Source of the DNA: Reichenbachiella agarivorans
GTDB taxonomy: Bacteria > Bacteroidota > Bacteroidia > Cytophagales > Cyclobacteriaceae
Assembly (NCBI RefSeq): GCF_025502585.1
Contig: NZ_CP106679.1
Coordinates: 1,891,501-1,955,500 of the forward strand
Direction of reading: 5' to 3'
DNA length: 64,000 bases
The translations under genes were made by a program, and so were the position numbers. A model generated the notes under the pieces. That model was not told where the DNA came from and ran no database searches. It saw nothing but the letters and a program-made list of their open reading frames with translations. Every line of letters begins with the position of its first letter. The first letter of the stretch is position 1. This document shows, one piece after another, positions 9,574-20,500 of this stretch.

Positions 9574-12522
9574 ATGATTATGAAAAAGCTATTACTAGTT
9601 ATTAAACTTGGCTTGATATTACCCGGGCTGCTGCTGGCATTTCAGCTGCAAGCTCAACATACTGTGAGTGGGAAAGTAACAGGTCAAGAAGATGGAATGG
9701 GATTGCCGGGGGTGAGTGTATTGATCAAAGGATCAACGACTGGTACAGTTACCAACGTCGATGGAGCATTCAAAATAAGTGCAAAACCAGAAGAGGTATT
9801 GGTTTTCAGTTTTATTGGATACATCAGTCAGGAAGTTGTTGTAAGCAACAGCACTGAAATGAATGTAGCGCTGGAAATTGATGTAGAGCAGCTAGATGAA
9901 GTTGTCGTCGTAGGATATGGAACTCAAAAGAAATCCGATGTGACGGGTGCTGTAGCTACTATGTCACAGGATCGCTTGGAAATGGTACCCAATACCAACG
10001 TAGCACAAGCACTGCAGGGGTCAGTAGCTGGGGTGTCGGTGGTTACAGCATCTGGAGGTGCAGAAGGGAATGACGCCAATATCATGATTAGAGGTAGAAA
10101 CTCTATCAAGGCAAGTAACACTCCATTGATCGTACTGGATGGTATGCCTTATAGTGGTAGTCTCTCAGAGATCAACCCTACTGATATTGCGTCTGTCAAT
10201 GTTCTGAAAGATGCATCATCTACTGCTATCTATGGATCAAGAGGGGCCAATGGTGTCATCCTTATTACTTCTAAAAAGGGAGTTAAAGGTGCAGCCAGAA
10301 TTAGCTATGCGGGATTCTATGGTATTCAGCAAATGACGAATGTCCCTGACTTATTGACTTCAGAAGAATTCTATCAGTTTAAAAAGACAAGGAAAGCATC
10401 TGCAATTACTGCCTCCGAGGAAGATTTTTACCAAGACGGCAAAACGACCGATTGGATAGATATAGCTACTCAACAAGGAAACAAGCAACAGCATACTTTG
10501 ACAGTGTCTGGAGGAAGTGACAATATAAAGTATTATGTATCTGGTAGTTATCTTGATGTAGAGGGGATTGCTGTCAATGACCTGTTTAAGAGATACAGCA
10601 TGCGAATCAACCTAGAAGCTAAGATTACCAATTGGCTGACGTTTGGTACCAATACACAATTGTCTTTATCAGATAGAAGTGGACAGGATGCCAGCTGGAG
10701 TGGGGCTCAAGATGGAGCATACTATATGAATCCATTGACCGAACCATATGACGCTGATGGTAATCAGTTGGTTTACCCTTGGAAAGAATCTATTTATTGG
10801 GGCAATCCATTGTCTGGCTTGCTAGAAGAGGATAGTGACAAAAATTACAAGATAGTTACAAACAACTATTTGCAAGTAGATCTGCCATTCGTGCCAGGCT
10901 TATCTTACAAGTTGAACACAGGTATCGAGTATGATCATAGATATAGACAAAACTATGCCGGTAGAGATACAAAGTCAGGATTTGAGAACAGAGGCGTATC
11001 AGATACACGTACAGATTTAGATACCAACTTTCTGATTGAAAACATTCTGAACTATAAAAAGTCATTTGGCAACCACAACTTCTTTTTGACTGCACTTTAC
11101 AGTTATCAAAATGATGTTGAAAACATGGAAGGCCTTGATAGCAATGGTTTCCCCAACGACGTATTGACTACCTATCAGGGTTATTTAGCTGCGTTGAATG
11201 TACCTAAGTATGCTTACCAAGAATTTGTATTGTTGTCTACTATGTTGAGATTCAACTACAACTACAACGACAAATACTATGTGACATTTACAGGAAGAAG
11301 AGATTCTTACTCTGGTTTTGGTGCCAACACCAAGCACGGTATATTTCCTTCAGTAGCGTTGGGATGGAGCATACACAATGAGTCATTTATGTCTGCCATA
11401 CCTACGATCAGCACGTTGAAACTACGAGCGAGCTACGGTATCAACGGTAACCAAGCTGTAGACCCATACAGTTCGCTATCTAGATTAAATGACCGTTCAT
11501 ATTTGGATGGATCCACGCAGGCAGCAGGATATTACCCGAGCAAACTAGGTACGCCAGATCTGGGTTGGGAACAATCTGCTTCTGTCAATATTGGACTTGA
11601 TTTTGGCGTGTTTCGTGACAGAATACAGGGCAGCCTAGAGTTGTATGAGACACATACCACAGATCTGCTGCTGGACAGGGAGATATCACCAGTACATGGT
11701 ATCACTACTGTGACACAAAACTTGGGAGAAACTAAGAATAGCGGGATAGAACTGTCATTGAATGCCAATGTGGTGACAGCCGGAGATTTTTCATGGGATG
11801 TCTCTGCCAATGGCGCATTTATGAAAAATGAAATCGTAGACCTATACGGAAACGGAGTAGATGATGTGCTAAACCAATGGTTTATAGGAGAAGCAATCAA
11901 TGTAAACTATGGTTATCAATTTGACGGGGTGTACCAAGAGTCAGATTTTGAGGATCCTGCTTATGAGCCTGCTATTCCAGGTGCACAGCCAGGATGGGCT
12001 AAAATAGTTGATCAAAATGGAGATACACTTATTAGCACAGACAGCGATAGAGTGATCCAAGGACAGACAGATCCCAAGTTTATCACTGGTTTGCAGATGA
12101 ATTTCCGGTACAAAAACTTCGGGTTGTCTATTTTCTCTAGAAGTGCTCACGGTATGACAAGAAATAATACACTACTCAACGATGATGTTTGGGGAGATGT
12201 AGAAAGAAATACCACAATGAAGAACTGGTGGACGCCTGAAAATCCTACCAATGAATATTGGGCAAACGATGAGAACGCTAACACAAGAGGGGTAAACATC
12301 TATGAGGATGCCAGCTTCTGGAGATTGCAGGATGTTACTTTTTCTTATGACTTGCCTAAGAGCTTGCTAGAACGAGTGAGAATCAACAATGTCAAATTGT
12401 ATGTGACGGGTCGTAATTTGATCACGGTGACCAATTTTGGCGGGTTGGATCCTGAGCTGAGTAGCTCAAGAGAAATACCACTACAGAGAGAGTTTGTTTT
12501 TGGTCTTAATGTTGGATTGTAA
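9574..12522 (+). CDS. susC: SusC-family TonB-dependent outer-membrane transporter
   Basis: 982 residues. Signal peptide, then a CarboxypepD_reg-like domain (about 28-105) with the GVSVLIKGSTTGTVT signature, the SusC box around LDEVVVVGYG (about 110), a plug domain with ALQGSVAGV and GSRGANGVILITSKKG, and a 22-strand beta-barrel to the C-terminal FVFGLNVGL. It imports oligosaccharides across the outer membrane together with the SusD lipoprotein encoded next. It is at the short end for SusC proteins. An ATG two codons downstream (9580) is an equally good start. The upstream operator array suggests this is the main inducible promoter of the PUL. Confidence 0.97.
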   Translation: MIMKKLLLVIKLGLILPGLLLAFQLQAQHTVSGKVTGQEDGMGLPGVSVLIKGSTTGTVTNVDGAFKISAKPEEVLVFSFIGYISQEVVVSNSTEMNVALEIDVEQLDEVVVVGYGTQKKSDVTGAVATMSQDRLEMVPNTNVAQALQGSVAGVSVVTASGGAEGNDANIMIRGRNSIKASNTPLIVLDGMPYSGSLSEINPTDIASVNVLKDASSTAIYGSRGANGVILITSKKGVKGAARISYAGFYGIQQMTNVPDLLTSEEFYQFKKTRKASAITASEEDFYQDGKTTDWIDIATQQGNKQQHTLTVSGGSDNIKYYVSGSYLDVEGIAVNDLFKRYSMRINLEAKITNWLTFGTNTQLSLSDRSGQDASWSGAQDGAYYMNPLTEPYDADGNQLVYPWKESIYWGNPLSGLLEEDSDKNYKIVTNNYLQVDLPFVPGLSYKLNTGIEYDHRYRQNYAGRDTKSGFENRGVSDTRTDLDTNFLIENILNYKKSFGNHNFFLTALYSYQNDVENMEGLDSNGFPNDVLTTYQGYLAALNVPKYAYQEFVLLSTMLRFNYNYNDKYYVTFTGRRDSYSGFGANTKHGIFPSVALGWSIHNESFMSAIPTISTLKLRASYGINGNQAVDPYSSLSRLNDRSYLDGSTQAAGYYPSKLGTPDLGWEQSASVNIGLDFGVFRDRIQGSLELYETHTTDLLLDREISPVHGITTVTQNLGETKNSGIELSLNANVVTAGDFSWDVSANGAFMKNEIVDLYGNGVDDVLNQWFIGEAINVNYGYQFDGVYQESDFEDPAYEPAIPGAQPGWAKIVDQNGDTLISTDSDRVIQGQTDPKFITGLQMNFRYKNFGLSIFSRSAHGMTRNNTLLNDDVWGDVERNTTMKNWWTPENPTNEYWANDENANTRGVNIYEDASFWRLQDVTFSYDLPKSLLERVRINNVKLYVTGRNLITVTNFGGLDPELSSSREIPLQREFVFGLNVGL

Positions 12523-12561
12523 TTCAATTCCAGACCTTTTTAAAACTAAAAATACAGAACA

Positions 12562-14211
12562 ATGAAATATCTAAAATATAGCTTAATGATCAGCCTTTTT
12601 GCAAGCCTATTCTTGGCCTGCTCAGAGGACGTATTGATAGAAACTCCTCCACATACCATCGCAGCAGACAACCTGTATGTGGATTTGGCGGGGTTTGAAT
12701 ATGGACTGAATGGACTTTATGCCCAATTCAGAAGAGAACGCGGAGGGGAGACTTTTGGAGGACCAAATGACCTCATGATCGACCCTGCTGTTGCGGGTGT
12801 GGACAATTGCTATGGCAACCACGACAATGGCTGGAATTTGGTAGGCAATGATTTTTCTAGAAATGTGCCTAGTGAAACACACAATAGAAATTTTTTCGAA
12901 TGGATTTACCAAACTATTAATTCTGCAAATACTATCATAGATAGGGCGGAGAATCCAGATATAGAATGGTCTGATGCAGAGAAAAATGGCGTATTGGCTG
13001 AGGCTCGTTTATTCAGAGCTTGGGCATATAGACACGCCACTTATATGTGGGGAGATGTGCCTCTAGCGCTTCACGAATCTACCGGTACCAATATCAAGAC
13101 TGATTGGGTGCGATCACCTATAGAAGAGGTTAGAGTTCAAATGGAAGAGGATCTATTGTTCGCTGAAGAGCACATGAGAACACCTTCCAATGATGGTAAA
13201 GTTTCTAAATATGTAGCGTCACATTACCTAGCTGAGCTCTACTTGGCCATGGGAGAGAATGAAAAAGCAAGAGACAAAGCATTGGCAGTAATGGCTGGTC
13301 CATATAGTTTGATCACCAGCAGATATGGAAAAACGGCCAATGAAGGAGGAACTCCTTTCACTGACATGTTTATCCACGGAAATTCTAACCCATCAGAAGG
13401 AAATACTGAAGCCCTATGGGTGATGCAGCACGAGGTAGATGTCAATGGTGGTGGTGACAATATCATGAGGAGATGGCACAGAAACTCAGCTGAAGGTGTA
13501 AGAGTCGATGGTACTTCAGGAGCTATTAAGGTGGATATCGAAAATGGAGGAAGAGGTTTAGGTCGAGTAGGCCCTACTAGGTATGCACTGGAGCTATATG
13601 GCCCTACCGATGATCGGGGTGGTTATTATGCCTGGAGAAGCTATGAAATACTGAATAATCCTAATGTGATTCCAGTAGGCACCAACCCAGATACAGGCGA
13701 GGCTTGGGCGCTAGGTGATACCGTAAAATTTGATTGGCAAGGCCAAAATGAAAAAACTGAAAATGCTTACTGGCCGAGTACACGCAAGTGGGATTATGCC
13801 AATCCACTAGATACTGCTGGCTCAAGAAGCTACAACGATCAGGTGTATTTGAGGTTGGCTGAAACCAAGTTAATATTAGCAGAAGCACAATTTTTATTAG
13901 GTGATGCACCTGCAGCAGCAGCCACTATCAATGAACTGAGAAATCGTGCCAATGCTACGCCTATTACAGCTGGAGATGTCTCTCTTGATTTCATATTGGA
14001 TGAGCGTTCTAGGGAGCTTTATTCAGAGGAGCACCGTCGCTACACCCTTGTCCGAATGGACAAGTGGATGGACAGAACAATCCAATACAATCTCGTAGGA
14101 GGCCCGACTGTAACGGAAAAGGATAAATTATTACCGATTCCACAATCAGTGATTGACGCCAATTTGACCCTGCCTATGGCACAAAATCCAGGGTACTCAG
14201 GCGCTGAATAA
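12562..14211 (+). CDS. susD: SusD/RagB-family glycan-binding lipoprotein
   Basis: 549 residues with a lipobox ending FLAC around residue 20, the SusD-like N-terminal domain, and the RagB/SusD C-terminal region with the characteristic NDQVYLRLAETKLILAEA segment (about 422-440) and a DERSRELYSEEHRR-type motif near 490. It caps the SusC barrel and delivers glycan. It starts 39 bp after SusC and is followed by a terminator, so susC-susD form a compact unit. Confidence 0.96.
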   Translation: MKYLKYSLMISLFASLFLACSEDVLIETPPHTIAADNLYVDLAGFEYGLNGLYAQFRRERGGETFGGPNDLMIDPAVAGVDNCYGNHDNGWNLVGNDFSRNVPSETHNRNFFEWIYQTINSANTIIDRAENPDIEWSDAEKNGVLAEARLFRAWAYRHATYMWGDVPLALHESTGTNIKTDWVRSPIEEVRVQMEEDLLFAEEHMRTPSNDGKVSKYVASHYLAELYLAMGENEKARDKALAVMAGPYSLITSRYGKTANEGGTPFTDMFIHGNSNPSEGNTEALWVMQHEVDVNGGGDNIMRRWHRNSAEGVRVDGTSGAIKVDIENGGRGLGRVGPTRYALELYGPTDDRGGYYAWRSYEILNNPNVIPVGTNPDTGEAWALGDTVKFDWQGQNEKTENAYWPSTRKWDYANPLDTAGSRSYNDQVYLRLAETKLILAEAQFLLGDAPAAAATINELRNRANATPITAGDVSLDFILDERSRELYSEEHRRYTLVRMDKWMDRTIQYNLVGGPTVTEKDKLLPIPQSVIDANLTLPMAQNPGYSGAE

Positions 14212-14227
14212 TATCAACCACAACAAC

Positions 14228-14266
14228 AAGAGCTTCCCACCAAGTGTGGTGGTGAAGCTCTTTTTT
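14228..14266 (+). terminator. Terminator after susD
   Basis: GAGCTTC / GAAGCTC stem extended by CACCA / TGGTG around a 4-nt loop, followed by six T. It probably causes partial termination, lowering expression of the downstream enzymes relative to SusCD. Confidence 0.8.
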
Positions 14267-14319
14267 CTACTGCTCTACCCACTCTGTTTCGAATCTTCAT
14301 TCTCATCAAACTCTACAAA

Positions 14320-15759
14320 ATGAAAAAGAGTCTTTTTGCAATTTTAATCACCTTACTTTCTGGGTGTTCTGGCATCACTGATAAAAAAACAGATATACAA
14401 CAGCCTTATATCTATGTAGATGCTAAAGTCAAGGTCTATCATGCTGATGGTACGCGCAGCTACAAAGAGTACCAGCCTTTCGAGACACGTACTGTGCAAT
14501 TACTTAAGGATTACAAAACGCCACATGAAAAACCTGCCCTAAGCAAATATGGAGGTGTTTTGACAGGAAAAACTGAAGCCACAGGCTTCTATTATGTAAA
14601 AAGGATGGATGATCGGTGGTGGGGAGTAGATCCACTAGGTTACCGTCATTTTAGTATTGCACTCAATGGGGTGAAAAGAAATAGGTCAGAGCGCAATAAG
14701 AAGGCCCTGGTCGAAAAATTTGGTACTCATGAAAATTGGCTCAAAGAAACGATCGCTTTGTTGCAGAACAATGGATTCAACGGTACTGGCTCGTGGTCTG
14801 ACCATGAAGCCATAGTCGAACTAAACAAAACTTTGGATCAACCTATCGCTTACACGATCAATTGGGATTTTATGGGTGGATATGGTTCAAAACGAGGAGG
14901 GACCCATCAGCAATCAGGTCATAGAGGATACCCTAACAATGCCATTTTTGTGTTTGATCCAGAGTTTGAATCATTTTGTGATGAGCATGCCCAAAAATTG
15001 GAAAAATTCAAAGATGACCCCAATTTATACGGTCATTTTTCTGACAATGAAATGCCTTTCAAATTCACGGCCATTGACAACTACCTCGCTCTACCAGAGA
15101 CAGATTATGGCTACCTCGCGGCACGTGCTTGGTTGGACGACATGGGGATCACTCAAGAGCAAATAACAGACGAACACCGTCATTTATTTATGTCCTATGT
15201 CGCAGACAAGTATTTCTCGATAGTATCTAAGGCTATCAAAAAATATGATCCCAACCATCTGTATATCGGTTCGAGATTCTATAGTAGAGAAAAGGACAAT
15301 AAGATGTTTATGGAAACAGTAGGGAAGTACTTGGATGCTATCTCAATTAATTATTATAATTATTGGACTCCTGATTCTACGCAAATGTCCAATTGGGCCA
15401 AATGGTCTGGGAGACCCTTTATCGTGACGGAATACTATACCAAAGGCGAGGACTCGGGGATGGGAAACAAGAGTGGTGCGGGTTGGATAGTTCGCACACA
15501 AGAAGATAGAGGGCTTTTTTATCAAAACTTTAATTTGGCTCTTTTGGAATCCAAAAATTGCGTCGGGTGGCATTATTTCAAATATCAGGACAATGATCCC
15601 GAAGACAAAACCGTGGATCCTTCGAATGTGGATGCCAATAAGGGTGTCGTAACTAGTGAATATAAGGTATGGGAACCCATGCTAAAAAAGATGAATGAAT
15701 TGAATCAACAGGTGTACCCTGTGATAGAATATTTTGATCATCAACAATCGAATATTTAA
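14320..15759 (+). CDS. Lipoprotein glycoside hydrolase of the GH-A clan, GH50/agarase-like
   Basis: 479 residues, lipobox LLSGC near residue 16. The mature part begins with a segment containing FYYVKRMDDRWWGVDPLGYR, typical of agarase-type enzymes of the GH-A clan, then a TIM-barrel pattern. The likely acid/base is the Glu in HFSDNEMPF (about residue 244) and the likely nucleophile the Glu in FIVTEYYTKGEDSG (about 371). It probably attacks oligosaccharides at the cell surface or in the periplasm. The similarity to GH50 is my judgement from motif style; the bond cleaved in this locus, which otherwise points to a uronic-acid polymer, is unknown. It lies between susD and a sulfatase gene. Confidence 0.6.
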   Translation: MKKSLFAILITLLSGCSGITDKKTDIQQPYIYVDAKVKVYHADGTRSYKEYQPFETRTVQLLKDYKTPHEKPALSKYGGVLTGKTEATGFYYVKRMDDRWWGVDPLGYRHFSIALNGVKRNRSERNKKALVEKFGTHENWLKETIALLQNNGFNGTGSWSDHEAIVELNKTLDQPIAYTINWDFMGGYGSKRGGTHQQSGHRGYPNNAIFVFDPEFESFCDEHAQKLEKFKDDPNLYGHFSDNEMPFKFTAIDNYLALPETDYGYLAARAWLDDMGITQEQITDEHRHLFMSYVADKYFSIVSKAIKKYDPNHLYIGSRFYSREKDNKMFMETVGKYLDAISINYYNYWTPDSTQMSNWAKWSGRPFIVTEYYTKGEDSGMGNKSGAGWIVRTQEDRGLFYQNFNLALLESKNCVGWHYFKYQDNDPEDKTVDPSNVDANKGVVTSEYKVWEPMLKKMNELNQQVYPVIEYFDHQQSNI

Positions 15760-15822
15760 GGCTGAGTTTAATCTATTACTCACTCGATTATTGATTGGTC
15801 GAGATATTCAATCTCAAGAAAT

Positions 15823-15850
15823 AACAGGCTGCAATATTGCAGCCTGTTTT
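15823..15850 (+). terminator. Palindromic terminator-like hairpin
   Basis: AACAGGCTGCA / TGCAGCCTGTT around an ATAT loop, with a short T run after it. It lies between the GH-A hydrolase and the sulfatase gene. Confidence 0.65.
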
Positions 15851-15881
15851 GTAAACACCTCATTATAAAAAACATACACCT

Positions 15882-17477
15882 ATGAACAAAATATGCACTA
15901 TGCTATTGTTGTCAGCTGTGGCGAGTAGCTGCATGCCGACGAGCCAAACAAATGAGGTGGTTTCACCTAATGTACTTTTTATATCCATAGATGATCTCAA
16001 CGATTGGGAGGGATCAATGATGGGACACACGCAGGCCATCACACCCAACATGGATAGACTTTTTGAAAGCGGGGTGTTGTTTACCAACGCGCACTGCTCG
16101 CAAGCGGTCTGCACCGCTTCTCGAAACTCAGTCCTCAGTGGTATCCATCCTTCGTCTTCAGGCTGGTACACCAATGGAGCTGCCATGAAAAAGAACTATG
16201 ATGAGGTGATGGCTGATCACAAAATGTTGCCAGAGTACTTCAAAGATCAAGGCTACCATACCTATGCCACAGGGAAAGTCTTTCACAATGGAGAGTCCGA
16301 CTTTTCTGATAGGACGGGGGATTTCTGGACGGAATATGCTCCGCGTTTTTGGAATGATATGGATGAAAAAATAGAGAAGACAGGCTATGGCTATCGTGGC
16401 AAAATGTTCTTCCCTTTTCCAAAAGATGGAGGTCAGATGGTGCAGCTGTATGGCGAGGATACAATCAATAATTTCTATAGACAAAACAACCGATTTTATT
16501 CTTTGGCAGGTGGGCCATTGAGCGATGATGAAATACCTGAGAATGGCATGTACGATGAACAAATAGCTGACTGGGCCATTGAAAAAATCAGCAAAAAACA
16601 AGATAAGCCATTTTTTATGGCAGTAGGATTCATTCGACCACATGTGCCCTATACTGCACCTCAAAAATACTTTGACTTATATAACATCGACTCGGTACAT
16701 GTCCCAGTCGTACCAGACAATGAATTTGAAGACATTCCTATCATGGGAAAAGCTATCGCCTATGGATATACACCACGAGGAGGCTGGGGTGATGTGTCTC
16801 AAAGACAGGAAATATTGCCAGAATTGGTACATGCTTATTTGGCATGTGTTTCATTTGTCGATGACCAGGTGGGGAGAGTACTCGAAGCATTGGAAAATAG
16901 CCCTAATGCAGATAATACAATCATAGTACTGTGGTCTGATCACGGTCAGCATTTGGGTGAAAAGCGCCATTTTAGAAAGCAAGCACTTTGGGAAGAGGCT
17001 ACTAGAGTTCCTCTGTTTTTTCGTGTGCCTGGCAATCAACATGTGGGTCATCAAAGCAAACAGGTAGTGAGCTTGCTAGATATCTATCCGACTTTGGCCG
17101 AACTGTGTGGATTACCAGTACCTAAAAAACTAGAGGGAGAAAGCTTGGTTTCGTTGTTAGACAACCCAAAGCTGAATAAAGACAAGCCTGTTTTGACTAC
17201 TTGGCTGTATAAAAATCATGCAGTGAGAAGTAATGATTGGCGATACATCTTGTACCGAGATGGAGGTGAGGAGCTGTATCATCATGGGACAGACCCTGGT
17301 GAGCACACCAATCTAGCTTTTGATCCTCAGTATGCGCAGGTAATCGCTGAGCATAAGAAATGGCTCCCAGCCCACGATGCGTTGCCCGCTGGTGAAACAG
17401 AATGGAAGGGGGATAATTTGGATAGGTTAGTAGAAGAATGGACAGTCAATGATACCATGCCTGATTGGTTGAAGTAA
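15882..17477 (+). CDS. S1-family sulfatase, iduronate-2-sulfatase-like lipoprotein
   Basis: 531 residues with a lipobox-like SSC at about residue 17. The alkaline-phosphatase-fold sulfatase core has the metal-binding Asp37-Asp38 in ISIDDLND, the formylglycine site Cys77 in CTASR (the C-x-A-x-R form of the consensus), a distal metal site WSDHGQHLGE and the C-terminal AVRSNDWRYILYRDG stretch common to iduronate-2-sulfatase-like enzymes. It removes sulfate esters from oligosaccharides after maturation of the Cys by a formylglycine-generating enzyme encoded elsewhere. It is closely similar along its whole length to the sulfatase at 29673-31241. It converges on the beta-helix gene at 17551 with a shared terminator. 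Confidence 0.92.
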   Translation: MNKICTMLLLSAVASSCMPTSQTNEVVSPNVLFISIDDLNDWEGSMMGHTQAITPNMDRLFESGVLFTNAHCSQAVCTASRNSVLSGIHPSSSGWYTNGAAMKKNYDEVMADHKMLPEYFKDQGYHTYATGKVFHNGESDFSDRTGDFWTEYAPRFWNDMDEKIEKTGYGYRGKMFFPFPKDGGQMVQLYGEDTINNFYRQNNRFYSLAGGPLSDDEIPENGMYDEQIADWAIEKISKKQDKPFFMAVGFIRPHVPYTAPQKYFDLYNIDSVHVPVVPDNEFEDIPIMGKAIAYGYTPRGGWGDVSQRQEILPELVHAYLACVSFVDDQVGRVLEALENSPNADNTIIVLWSDHGQHLGEKRHFRKQALWEEATRVPLFFRVPGNQHVGHQSKQVVSLLDIYPTLAELCGLPVPKKLEGESLVSLLDNPKLNKDKPVLTTWLYKNHAVRSNDWRYILYRDGGEELYHHGTDPGEHTNLAFDPQYAQVIAEHKKWLPAHDALPAGETEWKGDNLDRLVEEWTVNDTMPDWLK

Positions 17478-17503
17478 TGACGTATTAGGTCAGTTTTGTT
17501 CAT

Positions 17504-17541
17504 AAAAAAGGGGTACTCACATGCTGAGTACCCCTTTTTTT
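17504..17541. terminator. Bidirectional terminator between convergent genes
   Basis: AAAAAAGGGGTACTC / GAGTACCCCTTTTTTT with a 7-nt loop. The A run on one side and the T run on the other suit termination from both directions. Confidence 0.9.
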
Positions 17542-17550
17542 ATAATTATT

Positions 17551-20500
17551 TTATCTTACTAGTAACTTGCTGTAATTCACAGTTTGTCCAGATGTTACAT
17601 GAACAATGTAGGTTGAGTTTCTTTGTAGATGATGCATATCCAATTCAATGGTGCTTTGGTTTTGAATAGTCGTTTTGTACATCATCTGACCTGTTAGATC
17701 ACTGATCATTATTTCAACTTGATTCACATCGGTGTAGCCTTTTAGATCAATGGTCAATACCCCATGACTGAGTGGGTTGGGGTAGATATTTAGTTGATTT
17801 GCATGAGCGACTACTTCGTCAACTGCTACTTTGAACAGACGAGCGGATGGATTGTCATATTCAAAAGCACCTATGTCAGTATAGCTGTCAGACAAAGTAT
17901 TGCCCCAAAAATCAAAGCCACCATTTCCCGTGATATTTGCCCCTGCATTGATCGCTGGCGAGCCTGACTGTAATTGATACCCATCCAAGGTACCGAAACC
18001 AAAGCCACCTGTGCCAGGATTGACAAACAAAGGATTTGCGGTGATCTTATTGGCATCTGTAGGCTCTGTGCTGTCATGGTTACCATAGAAAATATTGTGA
18101 TCGAAGAAATTGTTGGTACTTAGTTCAAAATCATAAACAGAGTTGGATCCTTCTATATAGAATATGTTGTTGCTATAGAAAGTACTGTCCGAATAGCCGC
18201 CCCAGTTTTTGTGCCACAGCACTTCCATGCCGTCTAAGTCTTCCCCTACATAGAATACATTGTTGTAAACGTGAGAGTTTGTAGGCGTACCTGATACTCT
18301 GATCATGTGATGCCCATCGTTTTCGAAGACGTTGTATCGCACGATGGTGCCGACATTAAAATTTCGAGCAGATTCTCCTCTGGATGTAATCAAAAGACTG
18401 CCGTAATCATTGTCATGACTGTAGTTGTATTGGATGATGGTGTTTTTACAGTAGTAATCACTATCAAATCCACTTGCGTCAGCATCACCTTCATTGTACA
18501 CCGTGTGGCTTGCTTCGTTGTATTGCCACAGGGCATTGTCGCAATTGAACGGGTAGGAAGCATTGCCAGTCGTGTATAGTCCGCACATGTAGAAGGTATT
18601 GTATTCTACGAGTGGGCCATCAGCGACACGCAGCACCATGCCATTGCCGCCCGTTCTTTCAAAGCGGTTGTTTCGTACTTCGATGTTGTAGCTAGGATAC
18701 CAATCATTGGTAGATCCATCCAACGTAGTTTGTCCAAAGCTGGTGAACTGATCTCGTGTATCCCATCTCGAATCGGTGAATACACCACAGTTGGATACAT
18801 CATGAATGTAGCAGTTTTCAATCTTGACACCATCAAAATTGGTCGGAACTGGCGTGCCATCGGTTCCTCTAATGAGGTAGGCAATTCCGCCGTTTGTTCT
18901 GGTGTCGAGTTTTCCATTTACTTCACTCACCTCTATGTTGCTAATGTTGATATCATGCAGGGTGCCAGCGTTGTTGCCTGTGATGGCAATGGCATTTTTC
19001 AACAGAGGGGATTCACCTTCGTGTGCTGCATAGTTTTTTACATGCACATTGGTGATTTCCCAATATTCCTGATTGTAAAGGATAAGAGAAGCTGAAGACG
19101 AAAATCCTGATAGTATCGCACCCTGAGCATCTATAATAGGCAGCGGGCCTACACCGTAGCTGGTCAGTACAATCGGGTTGCCAGACGTACCTGATCCCTT
19201 AGGGTAGAAAGGTTCGAACCAAGTATTGCCTGCTTTGAGCAGAATGGTGTCGTTGGCAGCAAAAGTAGTGGCATTCACATTCGTGAATGTTTTCCATGCT
19301 GTAGCTTCTGTCAACCCATCGTTCGCATCATTTCCATTGATGCCATCTACGAAATAACCCGTGATCCCCGAAGGATCTGCTGTGGTAGTGAACGTTTCGA
19401 TAACCAACTCTGGCCTGTTAGTAGCTGCATCGTTGCTGTTGAAGTTGACGATCTTGTTGGTTGCACTTGCATCCCATAAGCTGACAGACACCACACCGTC
19501 ACCTGAGATTTGCGATTGCACGTAGGCAGTTACGTCAAATTCGTAGTAGACATTTTCCGTGGATAGGGCCTCAGATGTAATGCTGCTTCCGTCAGAAGGT
19601 GCGCTATTCCACGTCACGGTATGCTCTGACCAAGCGTCGCTCAATTCGAAAGCAGTGATGGTCGTAGCGCTGACACTATTGGCATAGACTCGAACTGTGG
19701 CCTGACTGACTGTAGTCAAACCTTGGTTGCTCAAGTCGAATTTTAGGAAACTCTTACGGAAAAAATTAGCTGTGCTACCTTGTTTTACTTCAAGGTTTGA
19801 ATCGCTCCCATAATTGGTATCTGCATTGGTACCACCTTTTACGAAGGCATCTTCTGAAACATCATAGGTATAGGTGATGGGCGTACCAAGCGTAGTTTCG
19901 TTGGCTTCATTCGAGTAGGACGAGCCTCCCACATTATACGCCGAGACGCGGTAGGTATAATAGGTAAGACTAGACAATCCAGCATCGCTATACGAAGTGC
20001 TATTGGCTCCTAAACTGGCGATTTCGGCAAATGCTCCTGCACCAGCTTTTCTCTCTACCTTATAGCCTGTTTCGTTGTCTGCGTTGTCTGACCAGCTCAA
20101 ATCAATGGCACTAGAAGAAGCTACTGTTGCCGTCAGTGATGTGGGGTCAACAGGAGGTGAACAGTAGACAATCAATTTGGGGGCATTGGCACCTTCTTTA
20201 CTACTAAACTCAACAGTAGTATTGCTCGCAGAAGCATCATAAAATGCAAAACTGATGGTGGAGCCCAAATTGTCCTGAATGTAGGCAGAGACGTCCCAGT
20301 CATAGTACTGATTGGTAGATCCGATTACTGTAGTGGCGATGGCTGTGCCTAGTGCGGGTGCATTATCCCACGTAACTGTTGATTCATCCCAAGAATTGGA
20401 AGTTTTGTACACTACAATAGGTACTGATCCAGAAGAGTTGGTATATAGCCTGACCACAGCGCTATCTGCAGTCGTCAAACTACTTAAATCAAATTTTACA